Shown: piece by piece, positions 1 through 5,016 of the stretch
Numbering within the stretch: position 1 is the stretch's first letter
Layout: the number at the start of each line of letters is the position of its first letter
Assembly: GCA_947169985.1 (NCBI GenBank)
Contig: CAMVRW010000195.1
Span: 1 to 5,016, forward strand
Length of the DNA: 5,016 nt
Direction of reading: 5' to 3'
Source: an uncultured Butyrivibrio sp.
GTDB taxonomy: Bacteria > Bacillota > Clostridia > Lachnospirales > Lachnospiraceae
Translations under genes and position numbers: made by a program
Notes under the pieces: model-generated
What the model saw: only the letters and a program-made list of their open reading frames with translations
What the model was told of the DNA's origin: nothing
Databases searched by the model: none

Positions 1-698
1 AGTACTCTGTTAACAGGAAAAGAACTATCGACGCAATGGTGGCAGATCCTGATGAGAGGCTCACCTACTACTTCGATATCTTCAAGTATCACTCAAACTG
101 GAAGACCCTGTTTTTGTGGTCACAGTTCAGGACCCTTTTCTATGAGTATCCCGAAGATCTAAAGGGCTACCTTCCTGAAACAGATGTTGGGCCCTCGGAT
201 GCGCCAATCCTTGTGGAAGAAAGTGCCACAAAGTCCATTCCTCCGGAGCAGGAGGAGTACCTGAGAGACCTTCTTGCTTACCTTAAAGAGAAGAATATAA
301 ATGCACTGTTTGTCACAACTCCCTTTGTTGCCAGCGAAGAAGAGCAGATGGAGATAAACTACATGGCTCAGCTTATAGAGAACGAGGGCTACCCCTTCCT
401 TGATATGAATCGTCACCTTGATGAGATAGGCCTTGATTTTGCCACTGACATCCGCGACTACGGCACTCACACAAACGTCCTTGGAGCGCAGAAAGTTACA
501 GACTATCTCATGAAGTATCTTAAAGAAAACTATGTGGATACAGGAATTGCTCTTACCAGCGACCATCGTGGTGACAAGAGATACGCGTCCTGGGACAAAG
601 CCTACGAGAAGTATGGTTCAGAAATTGACGCCGCCAGAGCAAAGGCGCTCAGCAACGTGACCAATGGGACATATTATGAACTTGAGACTGACAAATAA
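1..698 (+). CDS. SGNH/GDSL-hydrolase-like protein, C-terminal part (5' end outside window)
   Basis: The frame is open from the left edge (first whole codon at base 3) to TAA at 696-698, giving 231 visible residues. The ATG at 36 is therefore probably internal, and no ribosome site precedes it. The visible part has a 'YHSNW' segment near 90-100, a hydrophobic strand 'ALFVTTPF' near 303-326, and a C-terminal D-Y-G-T-H-T-N followed by G-A-Q-K-V near 456-494. An Asp and His spaced this way, then N and G, are typical of the last block of SGNH/GDSL hydrolases and DltD/AlgX-like proteins, where Asp and His complete the catalytic triad. A roughly 55-residue polar tail follows. The N-terminal block with the nucleophilic Ser is not in the window, so activity cannot be judged. 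By family analogy it may act outside the membrane in acylation or deacylation of a surface polymer; that role is inference. It ends 15 bases before a long palindrome and may be in a different transcript from the genes downstream. Confidence 0.68.
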   Translation, partial: YSVNRKRTIDAMVADPDERLTYYFDIFKYHSNWKTLFLWSQFRTLFYEYPEDLKGYLPETDVGPSDAPILVEESATKSIPPEQEEYLRDLLAYLKEKNINALFVTTPFVASEEEQMEINYMAQLIENEGYPFLDMNRHLDEIGLDFATDIRDYGTHTNVLGAQKVTDYLMKYLKENYVDTGIALTSDHRGDKRYASWDKAYEKYGSEIDAARAKALSNVTNGTYYELETDK

Positions 699-712
699 TA
701 TATAACCAATGA

Positions 713-841
713 GGCGGAGGTGAGGGAAACTGTATGCAGCAGCGATTCTCCAGCTCTACGGAGACAAGACAGCCTCCCAGGTTGGCTTGTCGCAGTGTCC
801 AGAGCTCCGAGATGCTGAATACAGTTTCCCTCACCTCCGCC
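713..841. repeat. Long imperfect palindrome (129 bases), possible MITE-like or structured RNA element
   Basis: Bases 713-735 and 819-841 are perfect inverted copies (23 bp, beginning GGCGGAGGTG). After one mismatch (736/818) pairing resumes at 737-741 with 813-817. Further inside, 752-757 pairs with 801-806, 760-762 with 798-800, 763-768 with 786-791, and 770-775 with 779-784 (one G-U), closing on a CCC loop at 776-778. The whole unit folds into one long hairpin with small bulges. Pairing may extend outward (700-704 with 846-850, 706-707 with 843-844). By count, GC is about 58% over 711-840 against about 40% over 851-930. No T-run follows either arm, so it is not a standard intrinsic terminator. 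It could be a non-autonomous palindromic mobile element, a 3' mRNA-stabilising structure, or a regulatory leader. I do not recognise a named family. Confidence 0.85.
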
Positions 842-925
842 GGGGTATATTTATGGGCATACATGTCCAGATTTGTGTATAGCGGGTTTCTGGGGTATAA
901 TATATGCGGGATTTTGCGTTTTTAA
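734..925 (+). CDS. Doubtful small ORF (63 codons) starting within the palindrome
   Basis: An ATG at 734 lies ten bases after a strong Shine-Dalgarno match, GGAGGTGA at 716-723, and the frame runs 63 codons to TAA at 923-925. The predicted protein has no domain I recognise. Its first part is Ser/Arg/Gln-rich and simply reads through the palindrome; the last part is moderately hydrophobic and aromatic (around 'VYLWAYMSRFVYSGFLGY'). The reading frame also runs through the likely promoter of the next gene. The good ribosome site is the only real argument for translation, and it is paired inside the hairpin stem. Most likely this is a chance ORF; it is listed because the start context is better than that of the downstream ABC gene. 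Confidence 0.12.
   Translation: MQQRFSSSTETRQPPRLACRSVQSSEMLNTVSLTSAGVYLWAYMSRFVYSGFLGYNICGILRF
873..901 (+). promoter_or_regulatory. Candidate sigma-A promoter for the fucosyltransferase operon
   Basis: A perfect -10 box TATAAT at 896-901 lies 17 bases after a weak -35 candidate TTGTGT at 873-878 (only TTG matches the consensus). Transcription would start near 907-909, leaving a leader of about 40 bases before the ATG at 947. The position between the palindrome and the first gene of a tightly packed gene set fits an operon promoter. There is no extended -10 TG, and no operator is evident. Confidence 0.5.
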
Positions 926-937
926 CATGGCCCACTT

Positions 938-944
938 GGAGGAG
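938..944 (+). promoter_or_regulatory. Ribosome binding site of the fucosyltransferase gene
   Basis: GGAGGAG lies just before ACATG, with the core about four to six bases from the ATG at 947. It is a strong Firmicute-type site and supports that start, which also places the conserved G-G-L-G-N-Q motif at the usual distance from the N-terminus. Confidence 0.85.
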
Positions 945-946
945 AC

Positions 947-1819
947 ATGATAATCATTCAGCTTAAGGGCGGACTGGGAAACCAGATGTTCCAGTACGCT
1001 TTGTATAAGGAGTTACAGCATAGAGGAAGAGAAGTTAAGATCGATGACGTGAACGGATTTGAGAATGACGAACTGAGAGTCCCTGTTCTTCATCGTTTCG
1101 GTATAGAGTATGACAGAGCAACTCAGGAAGAAGTAGTTGCACTGACTGATTCCAAGATGGATATTTTCAGCAGGATCAGAAGAAAGCTTACCGGAAGAAA
1201 GACCTTCAGAATAGACGAGAACGAGGGTATCTTTAATCCGCAGATATTAGAGGTTGAGAACGCATACCTGGTTGGCTACTGGCAGTCAGAGAAGTACTTC
1301 TCTTCACCTGAGGTAGTTGCCCAGATCCAGGAGGTTTTTGGTAAGAGACCCCAGGAGATCATGCATGATTCAGTTAGCTGGTCAACACTTCAGCAGATTG
1401 AGTGCAGTGAATCTGTCAGCATTCATGTGAGAAGGACTGATTACCTGGATGCAGAGCACATTAAGGTCCACAATCTTTGCTCAGAACAATACTACAAGAA
1501 TGCCATTCAGAAGATAAGACAGGTACATCCAAATGCAGTGTTCTTTATCTTCTCGGATGATAATGAGTGGTGCAAGAATCACTTCAAGGGACCACACTTC
1601 ATAAATGTTGAGCTTCAGGAAGGGGAGAATACCGATGTTTCGGATATGATCCTCATGAGTAAGTGCAAGCATCATATTATGGCCAATAGCTCTTTTAGCT
1701 GGTGGTCAGCATGGCTTAATGACAATCCTGATAAGATGATCATCGCTCCTGAGAAATGGATCAACAACAAGAACATGGATGACATCTATACAGAGCGCAT
1801 GACAAAGGTAGCCATTTAA
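947..1819 (+). CDS. Alpha-1,2-fucosyltransferase-like glycosyltransferase, family GT11
   Basis: This 290-residue protein has the full set of GT11 landmarks, and its length is normal for the family. G-G-L-G-N-Q-M-F-Q-Y-A lies at residues 8-18 of the N-terminal Rossmann domain. 'GYWQSEKYF' is at 110-118. The hallmark H-V-R-R-T-D-Y is at 160-166; in this family the Arg and Asp of HxRRxD bind GDP-fucose. 'FSDD' is at 202-205, 'MANSSFSWWSAWL' at 245-257 and 'APEKW' at 267-271. GT11 enzymes move fucose from GDP-fucose to a galactose or similar acceptor, usually in alpha-1,2 linkage, in the cytoplasm during O-antigen, capsule or other glycan synthesis. The acceptor here is unknown. There is no signal peptide or membrane segment, as expected for a cytosolic or peripheral enzyme. 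It is the first gene of the operon, with its own promoter and strong ribosome site. No GDP-fucose synthesis gene (gmd, fcl) is in the window, so donor supply must be encoded elsewhere. The family call is firm; the linkage is inferred. Confidence 0.93.
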   Translation: MIIIQLKGGLGNQMFQYALYKELQHRGREVKIDDVNGFENDELRVPVLHRFGIEYDRATQEEVVALTDSKMDIFSRIRRKLTGRKTFRIDENEGIFNPQILEVENAYLVGYWQSEKYFSSPEVVAQIQEVFGKRPQEIMHDSVSWSTLQQIECSESVSIHVRRTDYLDAEHIKVHNLCSEQYYKNAIQKIRQVHPNAVFFIFSDDNEWCKNHFKGPHFINVELQEGENTDVSDMILMSKCKHHIMANSSFSWWSAWLNDNPDKMIIAPEKWINNKNMDDIYTERMTKVAI

Positions 1820-1836
1820 TTACGATTGGAATAAAC

Positions 1837-3654
1837 ATGACAAATAGCGAGATAAATGAGAAAAAGGCTGATAAGAAGGTCAGCCTTTTTTCTAAGATTA
1901 ACTATATATTTGACAGAAGGCAAAAGAGACAGCTGGCGGTATTGGGAATACTGATACTTATCGGCGGTGTGTTTGAGACCCTGGGCGTGTCAATGATGCT
2001 TCCTGTGGTTTCAACCATTATTGTCCCTGATACTCTTCACGAGTTCATAAATGATCACCAGATAGTGCAGGATATCATAAATGCTTTAGGGCTTAATGAC
2101 GACAGGAGCCTGACTGCGTCACTCCTTATTCTCATGGTAGCTCTTTTTGTGGTGAAAAATGCTTATCTTCTTTTCCTTATCCACAGGCAGAACACCTTCG
2201 TTGCAAGAGCCAGAAACGACATGATAAGCCGTGTCATGAGAGAGTTCCTGAACAGGCCTTACGAGGACTATCTTGGAGCGGATATCCCTACTGTTTTCAG
2301 AATTACTGACAGTGATATTCCAAGGGTCTTTTCACTGATGCTGGCCCTTTTATCCATGTCTACAGAGCTTGTAGTTTCTGTATTCCTTGGAACTGTGCTT
2401 TTATTTGTAAACTGGCAGATGACAGTGCTTATGGTTCTGGTGCTTCTTATCATGACCCTTATCAGCACCAAGCTTTTAAAGCCAAAGCTTAACGACATTG
2501 GAAGAGATAATCAGAATACCCAGTCAAGGATTGCCAAGTGGCGTATCCAGGCTATTTACGGACTCAAGGACGTAAAGGTTTTAAATAGACAGGATTTCTT
2601 TATCAGGAATTACTATGAGTCCGGTAAGGTTGGAGCTAATATCGCTAGGGATTATGCGGTCCTTAACTCTGTTCCAAGACTTATGATCGAGACAGTGTTT
2701 ATGGCTACGGTCATTTTGTACATCCTGATCTACGTACTTCGTGGGGGCGATGCAACTATGCTCATTCCTCAGCTGACAGCCTTTGGTGTGGCTGCCATAA
2801 GGATCATGCCCTCTGCAAACCGTATCAACACCTATATGACAGAGATTGCCTACAACCAGTACAGTCTGGATTTTGTATATGAGAACCTGACAGAATCCAT
2901 GAAGACAGACAAGGCCATGAGGGCAGAGAGAGCTGCCATTGCAGGACCTGCGCTTCATTTGGAAAAAGAGATCGAGCTTAACAATATCACTTTTTCTTAC
3001 CCTGATTCAGACGTAAAGATCTTTGACGATGCTCACATGATGGTTAAAAAGGGTCAGTCTGTTGGTATCATGGGACCTTCCGGAGCTGGAAAGTCTACAA
3101 TCGTAGATATTCTTCTGGGACTTTTGCATGTTCAGACAGGTGAGATTTTGTGTGACGGCAGCAATATTTTCAGTAACTATGATTCCTGGCTTGCCCAGAT
3201 CGGATATATTCCTCAGTCCATCTATCTGGTAGATGAGTCCATCCGCGACAACATCGCCTTTGGCATTGATGCCAAAGAGATAGATGACAAGAGGATTTGG
3301 GAAGTAATGGAGGAAGCACAGCTGGCTGACTTTGTAAGGACTCTTCCTGAGGGCCTTGATACAACCATAGGTGACAGAGGAGTAAGGCTCTCCGGTGGTC
3401 AGAGACAGAGGATCGGAATTGCCAGAGCTCTTTATCACAATCCTGAGATCCTTGTATTTGATGAGGCTACCAGTGCTCTTGATAATGAGACAGAGGCAGC
3501 AGTTATGGAGGCCATCAACAGCTTCCACGGCAAGAAGACCATGGTGATCATCGCCCACAGACTTAATACAATTGCCAACTGTGACATGATCTATGAGGTA
3601 AAGGACGGCAAGATATCACCCACAAGCCTTGAAGGAAGGACACTTATCCAGTAA
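1837..3654 (+). CDS. ABC transporter, fused permease and ATPase; probable lipid-linked glycan flippase
   Basis: A 605-residue half-transporter of the MsbA/PglK type, expected to work as a dimer in the cytoplasmic membrane. Residues 1-32 are charged and cytosolic. Likely membrane segments are near 33-60, 93-116, 165-191, 192-212, 283-302 and 308-325. The ATPase domain runs from about 375. It has the A-loop Tyr388, Walker A G-P-S-G-A-G-K-S-T at 413-421, Q-loop Gln460, signature L-S-G-G-Q at 518-522, Walker B I-L-V-F-D-E at 538-543 with catalytic Glu543, D-loop S-A-L-D at 546-549 and H-loop His574. All are intact, so it should hydrolyse ATP. PglK-type proteins flip undecaprenyl-diphosphate-linked oligosaccharides outward, and placement between glycosyltransferase genes suggests that job here; a lipid or peptide substrate is not excluded. 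The ATG at 1837 is the only in-frame ATG before the membrane domain. Its ribosome site is weak (TGGA at 1827-1830), 17 bases after the previous stop. A terminator-like hairpin occupies codons 9-19. Confidence 0.93.
   Translation: MTNSEINEKKADKKVSLFSKINYIFDRRQKRQLAVLGILILIGGVFETLGVSMMLPVVSTIIVPDTLHEFINDHQIVQDIINALGLNDDRSLTASLLILMVALFVVKNAYLLFLIHRQNTFVARARNDMISRVMREFLNRPYEDYLGADIPTVFRITDSDIPRVFSLMLALLSMSTELVVSVFLGTVLLFVNWQMTVLMVLVLLIMTLISTKLLKPKLNDIGRDNQNTQSRIAKWRIQAIYGLKDVKVLNRQDFFIRNYYESGKVGANIARDYAVLNSVPRLMIETVFMATVILYILIYVLRGGDATMLIPQLTAFGVAAIRIMPSANRINTYMTEIAYNQYSLDFVYENLTESMKTDKAMRAERAAIAGPALHLEKEIELNNITFSYPDSDVKIFDDAHMMVKKGQSVGIMGPSGAGKSTIVDILLGLLHVQTGEILCDGSNIFSNYDSWLAQIGYIPQSIYLVDESIRDNIAFGIDAKEIDDKRIWEVMEEAQLADFVRTLPEGLDTTIGDRGVRLSGGQRQRIGIARALYHNPEILVFDEATSALDNETEAAVMEAINSFHGKKTMVIIAHRLNTIANCDMIYEVKDGKISPTSLEGRTLIQ
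1861..1891 (+). terminator. Intrinsic-terminator-like hairpin inside the ABC gene's 5' end
   Basis: AAAAAGGCTGA at 1861-1871 is perfectly inverted at 1880-1890 (TCAGCCTTTTT), with an eight-base loop TAAGAAGG. The run of six T ends at 1891. A six-pair GGCTGA/TCAGCC core flanked by an A-run and a T-run has the form of a rho-independent, partly bidirectional terminator. It starts 24 bases after the ABC start codon and lies in codons 9-19 (residues KKADKKVSLFS), so it can act only when ribosomes are not covering it. It could reduce transcription of the downstream genes relative to the fucosyltransferase gene. Function is inferred from shape; lysine codons alone could produce the A-run, but not the matching T-run. 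Confidence 0.5.
3631..3640 (+). promoter_or_regulatory. Purine-rich ribosome site for the second GT11-like gene
   Basis: GAAGGAAGGA lies inside the last codons of the ABC gene, 13 bases before the ATG at 3654. The spacing is longer than ideal. The TAATG overlap of stop and start (3652-3656) suggests translation is mainly coupled to termination of the ABC reading frame. Confidence 0.5.
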
Positions 3655-4703
3655 TGATAGGAACTGAGTTTATTGAGGGCTACGGCCTTGGCAACCAACT
3701 GTTTTTTTATATCGTTACCAGATGTGTAGCGCTGGAAAAGGGCGTGGATTTTGGTTTTGTTAACCCGGGACAGCTGGGAAACGTCTTTCATTCCAAGAAG
3801 GGTATGTATTTCATGGACTCCATTGATCTTGGAAAAGAGATTTCCCGGGAGGAGATGAAGTCTTTTAAGGTTTACCATGAACAGGACGACAGACTTTACA
3901 TGGGTAACTCCGTTCATGATATGACCAATGGATGTTATATCAGCGGGGCTGATAAAGGACTCATGTCTGTTGAGGACAATACACTGATCTATGGCAACAT
4001 GCAGGATCAATCATATTTTGAGAAGTATAGAGACAAGATTAAAGACTGGCTTCACGTTAAGGAGGAAGCAGAATCTTACGAATATACAGCGGATGATCTT
4101 TGCATCATCAACCTAAGAGGCGGTGAGTATACCAGTTGTCCGGAGCTGTATCTTGACAGAAAGTACTTCTTGAATGCCATCCGCAACATGAAAAAGATAA
4201 ATCCCGCCATGAGATTCATGGTGATCACGGAGGACGAAGAAGCGGCAAAGAAGGTTCTGCCTGAGTATGAGTGCCATCACTTCGACATGGGGAAGGACTA
4301 TGTGACTCTTAAAAATGCCAGATATCTGATTCTTTCCAACTCCTCATTTTCTCTGATGCCTGTTATGAGCAGCACTGAGCTGAAGTACGCAATTGCTCCG
4401 AAATACTGGGCTCGTCACAATATCTCAGATGGATTTTGGAGCTCGGAGCAGAATATTTACAGTTTTTTGACATACCAGGATAAGAAGGGAAGGCTTTTTT
4501 CTGCTGATGAGTGCAGAAAAGAACTGGAAGCATACAAGGAGAAATCAGGTCTTTATGCCCGTCGGAATAAGCGTCCTGGCAGCATAAGGCTCTTTTGCCA
4601 GAACATAAGAAGAAGGTGCCTGTATGGTATATTCTTCCTGAAGAAGGTAGTGAGGTCCCTGGAAAGACGAGTTGGGATCATTAAAACTTACGGAGATAAA
4701 TAG
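3654..4703 (+). CDS. Divergent GT11-like glycosyltransferase with basic C-terminal tail
   Basis: This 349-residue protein follows the GT11 plan but with altered key motifs. 'GYGLGNQLFFY' at 9-19 matches the N-terminal glycine loop. 'GNMQDQSYF' at 114-122 matches 'GYWQSEKYF' of the fucosyltransferase upstream. N-L-R-G-G-E-Y at 153-159 takes the place of H-V-R-R-T-D-Y. 'LSNSSFSLM' at 227-235 replaces 'ANSSFSWWS', and 'APKYW' at 248-252 matches 'APEKW'. The first Arg and the acidic position (Asp to Glu) of the HxRRxD motif are kept; His and the second Arg are lost. Donor or acceptor may therefore differ from GDP-fucose/galactose, or the protein may be a non-canonical partner. Residues 303-342 are rich in Arg and Lys with hydrophobic stretches ('LYGIFFLKKVV'), suggesting peripheral membrane attachment. 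The start overlaps the ABC stop by one base and the stop overlaps the next start by one base, so all three are probably translationally coupled. The GT11-related fold is likely; the exact reaction is unknown. Confidence 0.78.
   Translation: MIGTEFIEGYGLGNQLFFYIVTRCVALEKGVDFGFVNPGQLGNVFHSKKGMYFMDSIDLGKEISREEMKSFKVYHEQDDRLYMGNSVHDMTNGCYISGADKGLMSVEDNTLIYGNMQDQSYFEKYRDKIKDWLHVKEEAESYEYTADDLCIINLRGGEYTSCPELYLDRKYFLNAIRNMKKINPAMRFMVITEDEEAAKKVLPEYECHHFDMGKDYVTLKNARYLILSNSSFSLMPVMSSTELKYAIAPKYWARHNISDGFWSSEQNIYSFLTYQDKKGRLFSADECRKELEAYKEKSGLYARRNKRPGSIRLFCQNIRRRCLYGIFFLKKVVRSLERRVGIIKTYGDK
4692..4695 (+). promoter_or_regulatory. Ribosome site supporting a GTG start for the DUF5672 gene
   Basis: GGAG lies seven bases before GTG at 4703-4705, inside the last codons of the preceding gene. 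The stop TAG (4701-4703) and the GTG share one base. This site decides the start: the first in-frame ATG (4748) would cut into the conserved 'PRVTLVAMTSV' segment. Confidence 0.75.
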
Positions 4704-5016
4704 TGTCTAAAGAAAAGTTAAAGCTGCCAAGAGTTACGCTGGTGGCTATGACAAGTGTAGATATATATGAGACCATCAGGGCAATGCAGTACAGCATGAG
4801 GGGCATTGAGTTTGGAGATGCGGTGCTTATAACCGATAAAAAGCCCTTGTTCCTTCCAAAGAACATCAGGTACAGCTATACGTCCAAGCTTGATAACATA
4901 GACAAGTTTAATTACAAGATGGTCTATGAGCTTCATCAGCACATAAACACAGACTTTGCGCTGGTGGTACACGCTGATGGTTTTGTTGTTCATCCCGAGA
5001 ACTGGAGGGATGAGTT
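4703..5016 (+). CDS. DUF5672 family protein, N-terminal part (3' end outside window)
   Basis: From a GTG start the frame is open for 104 whole codons to the right edge. The visible part reads like the start of DUF5672 proteins: a first strand 'PRVTLVAMTSVDIY' at 9-22, then 'YSMRGIEFGDAVLITDK' at 30-46, 'YTSKLDNIDKFNYKMVYEL' at 59-77, and 'FALVVHADGFVVHPENW' at 85-101. The His-Ala-Asp-Gly element after a hydrophobic strand resembles the acidic metal/nucleotide-sugar site of GT-A glycosyltransferases. DUF5672 proteins are commonly found in glycan loci, but I know of no settled activity for the family, so a glycosyltransferase role is inference. There is no signal peptide, in keeping with a cytosolic enzyme. 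It is the fourth gene of the operon, overlapping the previous stop by one base (TAGTG). Family assignment is fairly sure; start choice is good because of the ribosome site at 4692. Confidence 0.85.
   Translation, partial: MSKEKLKLPRVTLVAMTSVDIYETIRAMQYSMRGIEFGDAVLITDKKPLFLPKNIRYSYTSKLDNIDKFNYKMVYELHQHINTDFALVVHADGFVVHPENWRDE

Noticed and set aside
713..728. Possible ops/JUMPstart element (GGCGG start, as in polysaccharide operons)
   Set aside because: Only the first five bases fit the ops consensus; the following bases and context do not match.
713..841. Reading the palindrome as a rho-independent terminator of the SGNH-like gene
   Set aside because: The stem is far longer than usual and neither arm is followed by a T-run (right flank is GGGGTATAT).
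649..864. Minus-strand ORF of 71 codons across the palindrome
   Set aside because: It arises from the open frames of the inverted repeat and the end of the SGNH-like gene; no ribosome site and start, and no recognisable domain.
842..899. Direct repeat GGGGTATA at 842-849 and 892-899, 50 bases apart
   Set aside because: Only eight bases; may be a pair of binding sites near the promoter but too short to support a call.
2581..2958. Minus-strand ORF of 125 codons
   Set aside because: Antisense shadow of the ABC membrane domain; Cys/His-rich low-likelihood composition and no start context.
3258..3277. Near-perfect 20-base palindrome CTTTGGCAT-TG-ATGCCAAAG
   Set aside because: It lies deep in the ATPase domain of the ABC gene, has no T-run, and is fully explained by coding for AFGIDAK; likely chance.
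3007..3558. Minus-strand ORF of 183 codons
   Set aside because: It is the antisense shadow of the ABC ATPase domain, whose Walker A, signature and Walker B motifs prove the + strand frame.
3591..4010. Minus-strand ORF of 139 codons
   Set aside because: Antisense of the end of the ABC gene and start of the GT11-like gene; no supporting motif.

Overview
The window looks like part of a surface-glycan or glycoconjugate assembly locus from a Firmicute, most likely a Lachnospiraceae member such as Butyrivibrio or Pseudobutyrivibrio. That placement is inferred from moderate GC, AGA/AGG arginine codons, GGAGG-type ribosome binding sites and the look of the proteins (a DUF5672 protein, an SGNH-like protein with a 'YHSNW' segment). 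No rRNA or marker gene fixes the species. All real genes read on the + strand.

Region by region: (1) 1-698 is the 3' end of a gene for an SGNH/GDSL-hydrolase-like protein, cut by the left edge. (2) 699-946 is a 248-base intergenic stretch. Most of it is a long GC-rich imperfect palindrome (713-841, weakly extendable to 700-850). A plausible sigma-A promoter (873-901) and a strong ribosome binding site follow. (3) 947-1819 encodes a canonical family GT11 alpha-1,2-fucosyltransferase-like enzyme. (4) 1837-3654 encodes a full-length ABC half-transporter with fused membrane and ATPase domains, of the lipid/lipid-linked-oligosaccharide flippase type. A terminator-like hairpin lies inside its first codons. 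(5) 3654-4703 encodes a divergent GT11-like protein that overlaps the ABC gene by one base. (6) 4703 to the right edge is the 5' end of a DUF5672 gene with a GTG start, again with a one-base overlap.

Genes 2-5 form a tight operon (gaps of 17, -1 and -1 bases). The simplest reading is that the two GT11-fold proteins and the DUF5672 protein build or decorate a glycan on a lipid carrier in the cytoplasm, and the ABC protein flips that product across the membrane. The upstream SGNH-like protein could modify the exported glycan, for example by acyl transfer, but it lies across the palindrome and promoter and may belong to a separate transcript. The glycan's identity cannot be read from this window.

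The less ordinary items are the long palindrome with Shine-Dalgarno and anti-Shine-Dalgarno sequences in opposite arms, the intrinsic-terminator-like hairpin inside the ABC reading frame, and the canonical/divergent GT11 pair flanking a flippase. I see no CRISPR array, tRNA, rRNA, transposase or phage gene.
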